Part shown: positions 25,909-34,606 of the stretch, in pieces
Layout of the letters: every line of letters begins with the position of its first letter
How positions within the stretch are numbered: position 1 is the first letter of the stretch
From: CAWDBV01 sp963800705
GTDB lineage: Bacteria; Actinomycetota; Thermoleophilia; Solirubrobacterales; 70-9
Direction of reading: 5' to 3'
Length of the DNA: 64,000 bases
Assembly: GCA_963800705.1 (NCBI GenBank)
Contig: CAWDBV010000005.1
Coordinates: 620,001-684,000 of the forward strand
Position numbers and translations under genes: made by a program
Notes under the pieces: model-generated
What the model saw: only the letters and a program-made list of their open reading frames with translations
The model's database searches: none
Told to the model about the DNA's origin: nothing

Positions 25909-27014
25909 CCCGCGACCTTCTCTACCACGGCGGAGAGTGCCGAAGTGAACCTCTCGTTGTCGGATCGCTCGCCGTAGGTGACCCGGAAGTGGCCGGGGTC
26001 GCCGAGCGGCGTTCCGGGGCGGACCAGGACACCGGCTTCGGCGAGCTTGGAGACCAGCTCGGCCTCGTCGCGGTCGCCGGTCGAGACCCAGGAGAAATTG
26101 GTCTGGCTGTCGGCGCGTTCGATGCCTAGCTCGTCGAGCCGCTCCTCGACCCACATCCGTTCGACCGCGTTTCGCTCGACTCGCTTCAGGACGTCGTCCG
26201 AGTGCAGGATCGCCTCGGCGGCCGCCGCCTGGGCGATCGCGTTGACGCTGTAGGGCTGGCGGACCGCGTCGACTGCGTCGCGAAAGCCCGGCGCGCAGAG
26301 CGCGTAGCCGGCGCGCGGCCCGGCGAGGCCGTAGACCTTGCTGAACGTGCGCAGCAGGACGAGGTTCGGAAAGTCCTTGAGCAGGTCGACGGTCGAGTCG
26401 GGGTCGTCGACGGTCTGGAACTCGATGTATGCCTCGTCGAGCATCACGGTCACGTGGCCGGGGACCTTCTCGAGGAAGGCGCCTATCGCCTCGCGGCCGA
26501 GGTAGGTCCCGGTCGGGTTGTTGGGGTTGCAGACGACCGCGATCTGGGTCGCGGCGGTGATCTCGGCCACGATCGCGTCGAGGTCGTGGTCGAAGCCGTC
26601 GAGCGGCACCCGCACCTCGCGCGCCCCCGAGAGCGGCGCCATGTAGGGGTAGATCGAGAACGAGGGCCAGGCGAAGACGATCTCCGCGCCCGGCTCGCAG
26701 AGCGCCGCCGCACCGGCAAGCAGGATCTCGCAGGAGCCGTTCGAGACCGCGACCCGGGCCGGGTCGGTATCGAAGCGCTCGGCGATCCGGCGCCGCATCA
26801 GCGTCGCCCCCGGGTCGGGGTAGCGGTTCGCGGAGGCCGCGGCGCGGGCGATCGCCTCGACGACGTCGGGGTGGGGCGGGAACGGCGACTCGTTCGAGGC
26901 CAGCTGCACGGCATCGCCGGAGGCGACGGCCTCGGGTGTCTTTCCCTCCGGAGCGCCCGGCTGGTAGCCAGGGATCCGGGCGAGCTTTTCGGCGAAGGTA
27001 ATAGTCATAGGCAT
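25905..27014 (-). CDS. hisC: Histidinol-phosphate / aromatic aminotransferase
   Basis: A 369-residue fold type I PLP enzyme. It has ASNESPFPPHPDVVEAI near residue 38, a CNPNNPTGTYLG loop and the PLP lysine in TFSKVYGLAGPRAGYAL. HisC proteins transaminate histidinol phosphate, and many also accept aromatic 2-oxo acids. Its place between chorismate mutase and DAHP synthase, coupled to the latter by a 4-nt overlap, argues for use on hydroxyphenylpyruvate or phenylpyruvate. The start may be 27014 or the second Met at 27008; neither has a Shine-Dalgarno. Confidence 0.88.
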   Translation of the reverse strand: MPMTITFAEKLARIPGYQPGAPEGKTPEAVASGDAVQLASNESPFPPHPDVVEAIARAAASANRYPDPGATLMRRRIAERFDTDPARVAVSNGSCEILLAGAAALCEPGAEIVFAWPSFSIYPYMAPLSGAREVRVPLDGFDHDLDAIVAEITAATQIAVVCNPNNPTGTYLGREAIGAFLEKVPGHVTVMLDEAYIEFQTVDDPDSTVDLLKDFPNLVLLRTFSKVYGLAGPRAGYALCAPGFRDAVDAVRQPYSVNAIAQAAAAEAILHSDDVLKRVERNAVERMWVEERLDELGIERADSQTNFSWVSTGDRDEAELVSKLAEAGVLVRPGTPLGDPGHFRVTYGERSDNERFTSALSAVVEKVAG

Positions 27015-27078
27015 GGAGGGTAAACCGGCCGCCGCCCCCGGACGCGAAGCGGAGGAGGCGGCGGTTAACGTGACGGCG

Positions 27079-27462
27079 CTACTGAGCGGCGCCGAGGTCG
27101 CTGCGCAGGGCCTGGGCCTCGCCGAGGTAGGTGTGAGCAGGGGTGTGGTCGCGGGGCGCGTAGTAGTGGACGAGGGCGCGGATCACGCGCTCCATCGAGC
27201 CGGGGACAGGGATCTCGCGCGCGCAGAGCAGCGGCACGTCCTCGAGGCCGACCCCGCGGGCCGCGGCGGCCGGGAACTCGGCGTCGAGATCGTCGGTGCT
27301 CGTGAACACGCAGCTCACGATCCGCTCCGGCTCGAGCGCGTTGCGCTCGATCAGCTCGCGGACGAGCTCCTCGGTCGAGGCCCGGATCGCGCCGGCGTCG
27401 TTCGACTCGACCTGGGTCGCGCCGCGTACGGCCCAGATCCTCATTTCCTCGGTGGTGCTCAT
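27079..27462 (-). CDS. aroH: Chorismate mutase, AroH class
   Basis: A 127-residue protein that rearranges chorismate to prephenate. The trimeric AroH fold is recognised from AVRGATQVESNDAGAI at the N terminus, FTSTDDLDAEFPAAAARG in the middle and AHTYLGEAQALRSDLG at the C terminus. Its ATG overlaps the rluB stop by 4 nt. It feeds TyrA in the same operon. Length matches the family. Confidence 0.95.
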   Translation of the reverse strand: MSTTEEMRIWAVRGATQVESNDAGAIRASTEELVRELIERNALEPERIVSCVFTSTDDLDAEFPAAAARGVGLEDVPLLCAREIPVPGSMERVIRALVHYYAPRDHTPAHTYLGEAQALRSDLGAAQ

Positions 27463-28154
27463 AGCTCTGAATCCTTCCAGAGAGCATCCAGCTCGCTGGG
27501 AGAAAGCCGCCGCGCCGCGCCCGGCTCGAGGTCGCCGATCTCGAGCGGGCCGATCCGCACCCGCTGCAGCGAGAGCGCCTCGTTGCCGACCGCCTCGAGC
27601 ATTCGCCGCACCTGGCGCTTGCGGCCCTCGCGGATCGTGATCTCGATCTCGCGCTCGCCGACCCGCTCGACCCCGGCGGGCAGCGTCGGCCCGTCCTCGA
27701 GCCGCAGGCCGCGGCGCAGCCGCTCGAGCTCGGCGTTCGCCGGCGGTCGCGCGGCCCGGACCCGATAGGTCTTCTGAACCTCGTAGCGCGGGTGGGTGAG
27801 GCGGTTGGCGAGCTCGCCGTCGTTGGTGAGCAGGATCAGCCCGGTCGAGTCGGCGTCGAGCCGGCCGACCGGGTAGAGGCGCGCCTCCGTCTCAACCAGC
27901 TCGACGACGGCGCGCCTCGATCCGGGCTCGCTCGCGGTCGAGACGACGCCCTTCGGCTTGTGGACCGCCCAGACCTCGGTCGGCTCCGGGGCGACGGGGC
28001 GCCCGTCGACCTCGACCCGGCTCGTAGTGTCCACGTCGAGGGCGGGATCCTCGGCGGGCTGACCGCCGACCGTGACCCGCCCACGGGCGATCATCTCCTC
28101 TGCCGCGCGCCGTGAGGCGACGCCGCTGTGGGCGAGGTACTTGGCAAGTCGCAT
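27459..28154 (-). CDS. rluB: Ribosomal large subunit pseudouridine synthase (RsuA/RluB family)
   Basis: A 231-residue rRNA modification enzyme. Residues 1-60 are an S4 RNA-binding domain (MRLAKYLAHSGVASRRAAE). The catalytic aspartate lies in GRLDADSTGLILLTNDGELA, and the C-terminal motif EGRKRQVRRMLEAVG is typical of the family. Target site is inferred to be 23S rRNA by family. A 10-bp palindrome TACGATCGTA (28164-28173) sits just upstream and may be part of its promoter. First gene of the rluB-aroH-hisC-aroG-tyrA-aroA run. Confidence 0.93.
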   Translation of the reverse strand: MRLAKYLAHSGVASRRAAEEMIARGRVTVGGQPAEDPALDVDTTSRVEVDGRPVAPEPTEVWAVHKPKGVVSTASEPGSRRAVVELVETEARLYPVGRLDADSTGLILLTNDGELANRLTHPRYEVQKTYRVRAARPPANAELERLRRGLRLEDGPTLPAGVERVGEREIEITIREGRKRQVRRMLEAVGNEALSLQRVRIGPLEIGDLEPGAARRLSPSELDALWKDSEL

Positions 28155-28229
28155 CGAGGGGAGTACGATCGTATTCGCGCGTTCGGGACGGGAGCCACCG
28201 AGGTTAAGCTTCGCCGCGAGGTCGAGGAT

Positions 28230-30044
28230 CTACTGTCGCTGCTTGTCGCGCCCCTTGCCGCCCTTGAGCTTGTCCTTGTCGGCGCCGCCCTCGAGCAGGT
28301 CCCTGCCGGGCCCGCCGAACAGCCTGTCACGGCCGCTCTCACCGCGCAGGCGGTCCTTACCCGGCCCGCCGATCAGCGTGTCTGCGCCGGCGCCGCCGCA
28401 GACGAGATCGTCGCCCTGGATCCCGTCGACGGTGTCGTTGCCCGACAAACCGACGTAGACATCGCGATCTCCGGTACCGGTGAAGCTGTCGTCGCCGGCC
28501 GTCCCGACCAGCGTCGGCGTGACGCCGGCGCATAGCGGCGCCGGGAACGCCTCGACCGCACCCGCGTCGCAGCGGCCGCCCACCGGCCTGATGCTGCCGC
28601 GCTGATCCTCGCCAGGGCAGCCCGTGGCGATCTGGTTCAGGGCCAGGCTGGTCGAGAGCGGTTGCTGGGTGCGGGTCGAGCCGCCGTTGAAGCGCAGCGG
28701 CCCGAGCCCCGGATCGGAGTTGACGAGGTCGCCGAGCCCGGGACTCATCCCGCAGCTGTTCGCGGTCTCGACGTTGCCGCCGGCGCTCAGGAACCCGAGG
28801 CCGCCGCAGTTGGCGGCACCGCCGCCGGCGGTGTTGAAGCCGAGCACCGAGCCGCGAAGCGCGATCAGGGTGCCCGCACCCGAATCGATCCCGCCGCCGC
28901 CGCTGTCGGCGCTGTTGACGGTCATTGTCACGTGGTGGAAGCTGGTCGTGCCCGGACTGTCGAGGAGGCCCAGCCCGCCGCCGCCGCACTCGGCGTGGTT
29001 GCTCGAGACGGTCGAGTTGAGCAGGGTGAGCGCACCGCCCGACGGGGCGCTGTGCAAAATCGCCCCGCCCTTCCCGCTCGTCGGCAGAACGGAAAGGCAT
29101 GGACCGTCGGCGCGGTTCTCGTTCATGGTGGTGCGCGAGATCGCGGTCGGGCCCCGGCTCGCGAGCGCGCCTCCGCTCAGCGCGCGGTTCGCCTCCAGGG
29201 TCGTGTCGGTGAGCACCAGCCCGCCGGCCGATCCCTGAATCGCACCCCCGCTCCCGACCCGGGCCTCGTTGCCCGAGAGCAGCGAGCCGGTGATCTGGCC
29301 GCCAACGCTCGAGGAAAGCGCGATCGCCCCGGCGCCCCCGGACCCCGTGGAGAAGTTCCCCCTCACGATGCTGGCGGTGAGCGTGAGGGCGGATCCCTTC
29401 TGTTCGATCGCGCCGGCGGAACTCGCGTTGTTGGCGGCGAGAAGGCTGTCGGTGACCACGGTCGCGCCCGGGGTCGAGACGGCGCCGCCGCTCCCCGCCT
29501 GGTTCGCGGTCAGCCAGACGCGCTCGAGGATCAGCGCGCCGGCGGCCTCGGTGTTGCGGACCGCGCCGCCGTCGCCGCCCACCTTGCCGCCGGTGATCGT
29601 GAGGTCCCGAAGCGTGAGCACGACCGGGTTGGGCCCCGGGACGTCGAGGGCGCGATCGATGCCGCCCGGATCGATGCAGGACGCGGCGCCCGAGCAGCTC
29701 CCGGCGCCGGCGCCGGCGATCGTTAGCGATCCGGTCAGGTCGAGATCGCCCTGATCGCCGCCATCCTCGCCGGAAGAGCCGATGCTGAGCCCGTGCACCC
29801 CGGCGCCGAGCAGGACCGTGTCGCTTCCGTAGGAGCCGCTCGAGGTGCAGCCGCCCGAATCGGCGTCCGCGTTCGCAGCGCGCACCGCCTCGCGGAGCGA
29901 GCACGGGGGGCTGGCGTTGAGCTGGTCGGAGGCGCTCGTGACGGCGATCGTCGCCGCGCCCGCCTGATCCGCGGAGGTGGCGCATATCGCGAGCACGATC
30001 AGGCCCGCGGCCATGGATGTGTGCCCCTGCTTCAAGTCCCGCAA
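28230..30044 (-). CDS. Secreted beta-helix protein with RTX-like repeats at the C terminus
   Basis: A 604-residue exported protein. A TTG start at 30044 gives a signal peptide with a charged n-region (MRDLKQGHTSMAAGLIVLAI); the Met at 30014 is the alternative. Residues 45-500 are a beta-helix introduced by the marker CSLREAVRAANAD and rich in GGA(I/V) turns, ending in AGAVEAFPAP. Residues 510-590 are RTX-type calcium-binding nonapeptides (GAGADTLIGGPGKDRL, GGPGRDLLEGG). The end KDKLKGGKGRDKQRQ is basic but lacks the cysteines of the tail family. Likely a cell surface or extracellular structural protein; no enzyme motif is seen. Confidence 0.85.
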   Translation of the reverse strand: MRDLKQGHTSMAAGLIVLAICATSADQAGAATIAVTSASDQLNASPPCSLREAVRAANADADSGGCTSSGSYGSDTVLLGAGVHGLSIGSSGEDGGDQGDLDLTGSLTIAGAGAGSCSGAASCIDPGGIDRALDVPGPNPVVLTLRDLTITGGKVGGDGGAVRNTEAAGALILERVWLTANQAGSGGAVSTPGATVVTDSLLAANNASSAGAIEQKGSALTLTASIVRGNFSTGSGGAGAIALSSSVGGQITGSLLSGNEARVGSGGAIQGSAGGLVLTDTTLEANRALSGGALASRGPTAISRTTMNENRADGPCLSVLPTSGKGGAILHSAPSGGALTLLNSTVSSNHAECGGGGLGLLDSPGTTSFHHVTMTVNSADSGGGGIDSGAGTLIALRGSVLGFNTAGGGAANCGGLGFLSAGGNVETANSCGMSPGLGDLVNSDPGLGPLRFNGGSTRTQQPLSTSLALNQIATGCPGEDQRGSIRPVGGRCDAGAVEAFPAPLCAGVTPTLVGTAGDDSFTGTGDRDVYVGLSGNDTVDGIQGDDLVCGGAGADTLIGGPGKDRLRGESGRDRLFGGPGRDLLEGGADKDKLKGGKGRDKQRQ

Positions 30045-30068
30045 TGGTGCCAGTTGCGCGGCCGCAGC

Positions 30069-30734
30069 TCAGCAGCCGCCGAGCGCCGCGAGCCGCTTGC
30101 GGTAGACCGCCATCGAGGCGGCCTTCATGTCGCCATGGGTCTGGTCGCGCAGCGAGGGCACGAGCTCTTTGTGAAACGGCGAGCTGAGGCTCTCGTTGTG
30201 GCCGATCACGTTCTCGGGCGCGATCCCGTAGCGGCAGCGCAGGAACTGCGTCAGCCGCAGCGAGGCCTTGAGCTCCGCCGGGCGGCCGAGCACGTCACCG
30301 TCGTCGGAGCCGACGTGCTCGATCCCGATCGAGGTGTAGTTGAGCCCGACCGTGTGCCGGCAGCGGATCCCGGGCGGCACCAGCATCCACACCTTCCCGG
30401 TCGGCCCGACGGCGTAGTGGGCGCAGACGTTCGGCAGCTCGTTGAGCTCGGGGTCGGGGTGGTCGGGGGCGAAGATGTTGAAGATCGACTGCAGGCTGCC
30501 GGACACCGCGACGTGCTCGACGATCACCTGCGGGGCGCTCAGCTTCCAGGCGCCGTCGCCGTAGTGACGCTGCGAGTACGCGGCCATCTCCTGTTTGCGC
30601 TCCGGGCCGAACGGGATCGGGTGCTTGGAGATCGGTGGCTTGGCGGCCGCCGACACGCTCGCCTCGGGTACGGCCTCCGAGGCCGCGGGCAGGGCGAGCG
30701 CAAGCGCGGCAAGAGCCGTCGCGACAACAGCCAT
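30069..30734 (-). CDS. Secreted N-acetylmuramoyl-L-alanine amidase (Amidase_2/PGRP type)
   Basis: A 221-residue protein with a signal peptide (MAVVATALAALALALPAASEA) and an amidase_2 domain. Zinc ligands are likely in VIVEHVAVSG, GIEHVG and NVIGHNES, and the recognition region is ELPNVCAHYAVGPTGKVW. It would cleave the peptide from muramic acid in peptidoglycan. Two Cys pairs (VCAHY, GIRCRH, LRCRYG, LGGC) may form disulfides outside the cell. It overlaps the scpB stop by one base and sits before a beta-helix gene, so it may belong with that surface gene. Confidence 0.85.
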   Translation of the reverse strand: MAVVATALAALALALPAASEAVPEASVSAAAKPPISKHPIPFGPERKQEMAAYSQRHYGDGAWKLSAPQVIVEHVAVSGSLQSIFNIFAPDHPDPELNELPNVCAHYAVGPTGKVWMLVPPGIRCRHTVGLNYTSIGIEHVGSDDGDVLGRPAELKASLRLTQFLRCRYGIAPENVIGHNESLSSPFHKELVPSLRDQTHGDMKAASMAVYRKRLAALGGC

Positions 30735-31303
30735 CAGCTCGCGCGCTGCTCGCCGGCCTTGAGCAGCCGCTCGCGCAGCGCCCGCTCGTCCTCGGGGGTG
30801 GGGTCGAACTGGGCCGGGTCGGGGAGCCCGTCGAGCCCCGAGAGCCCGAACAGCTTCTCGAACAGCTGCGTGGTCGCGTAGGTGACGGCGCCGAACTGCG
30901 AGCGCCCCGACTCCTCGATCAGTCCGCGCTCGGTCAGCGTCGCGACCGCCGAGTCCGAGGAGACGCCGCGGATGCGGGCGACCTCCGGCCGCGAGACCGG
31001 CTGCAGGTAGGCGACGATCGCGAGGATCTCGGCCTGGGCCTGGGTGAGCGGCGGGGTGCGCGGCTTCGAGAGCAGACGCCGCGCCGCCTCCTCGGCGGCC
31101 GGGATCGCGGCAAGCGTGTAGCCGCCGGCGACCTTGCGCAGCTCGAGCCCGCGCTGCTCGCCGTCGTAGTGGCCCTCGAGGCTCTCGATCGCCGAGAGCA
31201 CGTCTTCCTCGTCGGCGTCGGCGGCCTCGGCGAGGTCGGAGGCAGCGACCGGCTCCGGGGAAAGGAAGAGAAGGGCCTCGACGGTCTTCGCCAGGTCATT
31301 CAT
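30734..31303 (-). CDS. scpB: Segregation and condensation protein B
   Basis: A 189-residue partner of ScpA and SMC in chromosome condensation. N-terminal winged helix (TVEALLFLSPEPVAASDLAEA) and second winged helix (LTQAQAEILAIVAYLQPVSR, then RGVSSDSAVATLTERGLIEE) match the family. Start MNDLAKT at 31303, 9 nt after the scpA stop. Standard length. Confidence 0.95.
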   Translation of the reverse strand: MNDLAKTVEALLFLSPEPVAASDLAEAADADEEDVLSAIESLEGHYDGEQRGLELRKVAGGYTLAAIPAAEEAARRLLSKPRTPPLTQAQAEILAIVAYLQPVSRPEVARIRGVSSDSAVATLTERGLIEESGRSQFGAVTYATTQLFEKLFGLSGLDGLPDPAQFDPTPEDERALRERLLKAGEQRAS

Positions 31304-31312
31304 GTTGTCTCC

Positions 31313-32032
31313 TCACGTCTTCGATACCTCGATCGAGCCGAAGCTCTCCTTCTGGCTCCAGGTCGCCTCGCCGCGGCGGTGCATCTCAAGCAGCGCGAAC
31401 AGCGTCACCGCCTGGGTGAGCCGGTCCTCGGTGCCGAACGCCTCCTCGAAGTCGAGCTTCGGGCCGCGCTCGAGCAGCTCGCGAATCACGCCGAGCCGGC
31501 GCTGGAGGGAGACGGTCGGGCGGATGTGCGAAGTGCTCGGCTCCGGCGGCGGCGTGAGCAGATCGCCGAGCGCCGAGCCGAGGTTCGAGGGCTCATACGC
31601 CTTGCGGGCGGCCTCGAGCGCCGCGCGGCGCAGCTCTGGGGGCGGCGGCGCCGAACGGTACAGGTAGGGCGCCTCGGCGGCGTACATCTTCTCGATCGCC
31701 TTCGCTGCCCGGCTGTAGCGCCGGTACTCGAGCATCCGCGCCAGCAGCTCGTCGGCCGCCTCCTCGGGTCCCATCTCCTCGTCCATCTCGGCCCCGGGCA
31801 GCAGCAGCCGCGACTTGAGCTCGAGCAGCGCCGCGATCAGAACCAGGAACTCGGTCGCCGCGTCGAGGTCAAGCTCGCCGCGCTCCTCGAGCCGCTCGAT
31901 GTATGCGACGACGATCTCGCCGAGCGCGACGTCGGCGAGCGCGATCTCCTCGCGCAGCACGACGGCGAGCAGGAGGTCGAACGGCCCCTGGAAGACGTCG
32001 AGATCGAGGTCGAGCTCGGATACGGCGCTCAC
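31313..32032 (-). CDS. scpA: Segregation and condensation protein A
   Basis: A 239-residue kleisin that bridges SMC heads. N-terminal FQGPFDLLLAVVLREEIALAD is the family signature, followed by YIERLEERGELDLDAATEFL and a C-terminal winged helix (VTLFALLEMHRRGEATWSQ). It lies upstream of scpB in the usual trpS-scpA-scpB-rluB order, but here separated from trpS by a secreted protein gene. Confidence 0.95.
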   Translation of the reverse strand: MSAVSELDLDLDVFQGPFDLLLAVVLREEIALADVALGEIVVAYIERLEERGELDLDAATEFLVLIAALLELKSRLLLPGAEMDEEMGPEEAADELLARMLEYRRYSRAAKAIEKMYAAEAPYLYRSAPPPPELRRAALEAARKAYEPSNLGSALGDLLTPPPEPSTSHIRPTVSLQRRLGVIRELLERGPKLDFEEAFGTEDRLTQAVTLFALLEMHRRGEATWSQKESFGSIEVSKT

Positions 32033-32077
32033 GCGGCTAGACAGTAGTGCGCTGCCCGGTTCTCTACCGCCGGTCGG

Positions 32078-32149
32078 CTATTTCTTCTTTTTCTTCTTCA
32101 CGCACTTGCCGCGCTTCAGCTTGCGGCCCTTCTTGCATTTCTTGCGCGG
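32078..32149 (-). repeat. C-terminal Lys/Cys tail module, copy 2
   Basis: Minus-strand coding block for KKCKKGRKLKRGKCVKK plus lysines, nearly identical in DNA to the 14020-14091 and 39803-39869 copies. Confidence 0.75.
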
Positions 32150-33532
32150 CGTCGCGGGCGTGATGGCCGGAGCGATGGCCGCCGGGGTCGTCGCGACCGG
32201 CACCGCCGGCCGCGGCACCGACCCCTCGAAGGCGCCGATCGTGCACGGTGCGCCCTGCCGGTTGACGTTGCGCTGGTCGGTGCTCACCTGGCAGTCGGCG
32301 GCAGGGATCGCATCGACCGCCGGGCTGCCGTCGAAGGGGGCGAGCATCGGCAGCGGCTGCGAGAAGAACCCGCCCTCGACCGCGTAGAGCGCGAGCGGCG
32401 AGAGCTGCGGGTCGGTGTTGATCAGATTGCCGACCCCGGGCGTCACCGGCAGCTCACAGGAATTGCCGCCGTCGAGGTTGTGGGAGCCGAGGTAGCCGAA
32501 GAACTCGCCGTCGATGTCGCAGTTGACACCGCCCATCGGGCTCGTGTTGCCCGCGTAGATGCTGCCGAAGCCCTGCACCTTCAGTCCGGTGCCGACATAT
32601 AGCCCACCGCCGCCGGCGATCGCCTCAGCGGTGTTACCGACCACGGTGACGTTGTGGATGCTGGGCTGCTCACTGGGATCCGGACCGATCGCGATCGCCC
32701 CGCCGTTTGACCCGGTGTTTCGGGTGAAGGTGTCATTGGCGAAGTGCGGGTCGTTGCCGGGGAATGCGTACACCGCACCCCCGTCGCCGCCGGCCTGGTT
32801 GCCGACGAACGAGCTCGAGGTGATGTCCATGCTGCCGAACGGGAGCGTGTCCCGAATGTCGTAGGAAATCGCGCCTCCGTGGGATGTGGGGTCGCTGGGC
32901 TTGGCGCTGTTATCGGTGAAGGTGCTGTGGCTGATCTCCAGGTCTCCGGTCGAGTCAATCGCGCCGCCGGTACCTACCGCGGCGTTGTCCTCGAAGATCG
33001 CGCTGGTCACGTCGACAGCGTTATCCGAGCCGCTGAGCGCGCCGCCCGACCCGTCGGTGAATCCGTTGACGAAACGCACGTCATCGATCGCGACTCTGAA
33101 CTCGGTGCCGTCCATGGTGTTCTTGAGCCCGATCGCGCGATCCAGGTTCTGGGCGTCGATCGTCGCCATACCGGCCTCGCCGAGACCGACGACGATGATG
33201 TTCATGTGATCGCGCGGATTGAGGTCCCCGGTCTGGTTTTCGGACTCGAAGATGCCCGGGATCTCGAGCTTGTAGGTGCTACCGGGCTGCAGCCTGATGT
33301 TGTCCTGGGTCATCACACTTCCGGCTGGGCAGCCGCCGTGCGGCATGTCGGTGTGCGCCGCTTCCACGGCCTCACGCAGCGCGCAGCCGGTGCTGCTGGG
33401 GACGTTGTTGAACTCGTCCTCGACCGTGGTCACGTCGATGGTCGCGGCTTGCGCGCTACCGGCGCCCGCGAACAACGCCGTGAGCGCGATCGCGACCGTG
33501 AGGACTGTGCGTCGACCCCGTCCAGCTGGCAT
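32078..33532 (-). CDS. Secreted beta-helix protein with Lys/Cys tail (CSLREAV family)
   Basis: A 484-residue exported protein. A signal peptide (RTVLTVAIALTALFAGAGSAQA) is followed by TGCALREAVEAAHTDMP, the same opening module as in the 28230 gene. A beta-helix of about 300 residues follows (SDNAVDVTSAIFEDNAAVGT, FTDNSAKPS). The last 24 residues are RKKCKKGRKLKRGKCVKK plus lysines, the shared tail. GGAGG precedes the ATG with good spacing. Located between scpA and trpS; probably a later insertion into that gene order. Function unknown, likely cell surface. Confidence 0.85.
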   Translation of the reverse strand: MPAGRGRRTVLTVAIALTALFAGAGSAQAATIDVTTVEDEFNNVPSSTGCALREAVEAAHTDMPHGGCPAGSVMTQDNIRLQPGSTYKLEIPGIFESENQTGDLNPRDHMNIIVVGLGEAGMATIDAQNLDRAIGLKNTMDGTEFRVAIDDVRFVNGFTDGSGGALSGSDNAVDVTSAIFEDNAAVGTGGAIDSTGDLEISHSTFTDNSAKPSDPTSHGGAISYDIRDTLPFGSMDITSSSFVGNQAGGDGGAVYAFPGNDPHFANDTFTRNTGSNGGAIAIGPDPSEQPSIHNVTVVGNTAEAIAGGGGLYVGTGLKVQGFGSIYAGNTSPMGGVNCDIDGEFFGYLGSHNLDGGNSCELPVTPGVGNLINTDPQLSPLALYAVEGGFFSQPLPMLAPFDGSPAVDAIPAADCQVSTDQRNVNRQGAPCTIGAFEGSVPRPAVPVATTPAAIAPAITPATPRKKCKKGRKLKRGKCVKKKKKK

Positions 33533-33599
33533 CCCCTGCCTCCGTCCGTTCGTGATTGCCCGACCTGCGGCGCGAAACCCTACACAAATTCAACGACGT

Positions 33600-34586
33600 C
33601 TAAGCCGGACCAATTCCGATCGCCATCCGCACCTCCGCGAGGGTCTCGGACGCGATCTCGCGAGCCTTCTCGGCGCCGGCGCCCATCGCCTCCTCGAGCG
33701 CCTTCTCGTTGGGTCGCAGCTCCGCGTAGCGCTCGCGCACCGGAGCCAGGTACTCGACCACCGCCTCGGCTACCGCACCCTTGAAGTCGCCGTAGCCCGA
33801 GCCGTCGAACTCGCTCTCGATCTCGGCCGGGTCGGACTCGCGGACCACGGCGAGGATGTCGATCAGGTTGGCGATCCCATCCTTGCCGTCTCCCCTCTTC
33901 ACCTCGGAGCCCGAGTCGGTGACCGCGGACTTGATTTTCTTGGCCACCATCTTCGGCTCGTCGAGGACCAGCACCGTTCCCTGCTCTGAGCCCCCGGTCG
34001 TCGACATCTTGTTGGCCGGCTCCTGGAGGTCCATGATCCGCGCCCCGAGCTCGGGGATGCGGTGCTCGGGCTCGACCAGGATCTCGCCGAAGCGCTCGTT
34101 GAAGCGCCGCGCGATCTCGCGCATCAGCTCGATGTGCTGGCGCTGGTCCTCGCCGACCGGGACCTCCTCGGCCTTGTAGGCGAGCACGTCGGCGGCCTGC
34201 AGCACGGGGTAGAAGAAGAGCCCGGCCGAGACGAGCTCGCGCTGCTTCGCCGACTTCTCCTTGAACTGGTGCATGCGGTTGAGGTCGCCGTGGGCGGTCA
34301 GCGCCGCCAGGTACCAGGTCAGCTCGGTGTGCTCGCGAACGTCCGACTGGCGGAAGAGGATGCAGCGCTCGGGGTCGAGGCCCGAGGCCAGGAGAATTGC
34401 GGCGGTGTCATAAAGGTTGGAGCGCAGCTCGGCCGGGTCCCAGGGAACGGAGAGCGCGTGCAGGTCGACGATGCAGTAGATCGCCGGGTCGCCGCGGTCC
34501 TGCCCCTCGACGTACTGGCGGATCGCGCCGATGTAGTTGCCGAGGTGCTTCTGACCTGTGGGCTGAATGCCGCTGAAGATGCGCAT
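33600..34586 (-). CDS. trpS: Tryptophanyl-tRNA synthetase
   Basis: A 328-residue class I aminoacyl-tRNA synthetase charging tRNA-Trp. The HIGH-like motif is in MRIFSGIQPTGQKHLGNYIG and the KMSKS-like motif is the variant NKMSTTGGSEQG near residue 195. GEDQRQHIELMREIARRFN is also typical. A TAGGCT hexamer ends 6 nt before the ATG, so the message may be leaderless. Very secure function. Confidence 0.97.
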   Translation of the reverse strand: MRIFSGIQPTGQKHLGNYIGAIRQYVEGQDRGDPAIYCIVDLHALSVPWDPAELRSNLYDTAAILLASGLDPERCILFRQSDVREHTELTWYLAALTAHGDLNRMHQFKEKSAKQRELVSAGLFFYPVLQAADVLAYKAEEVPVGEDQRQHIELMREIARRFNERFGEILVEPEHRIPELGARIMDLQEPANKMSTTGGSEQGTVLVLDEPKMVAKKIKSAVTDSGSEVKRGDGKDGIANLIDILAVVRESDPAEIESEFDGSGYGDFKGAVAEAVVEYLAPVRERYAELRPNEKALEEAMGAGAEKAREIASETLAEVRMAIGIGPA

Positions 34587-34592
34587 CGCGCC

Positions 34593-34598
34593 AGCCTA
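34593..34598 (-). promoter_or_regulatory. -10-like hexamer, possible leaderless trpS start
   Basis: TAGGCT on the minus strand, separated by 6 nt from the trpS ATG at 34586, without a Shine-Dalgarno. Confidence 0.4.
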
Positions 34599-34606
34599 GA
34601 TCAGCG

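Noticed and set aside
28164..28173. TACGATCGTA palindrome before rluB as a regulator site
   Set aside because: Ten bases is short, and one half may simply be the -10 element; not enough to call an operator.
28230..28515. RTX repeats taken as a toxin
   Set aside because: There is no acyltransferase, type I exporter or pore-forming domain; the repeats end a Sec-exported beta-helix protein.
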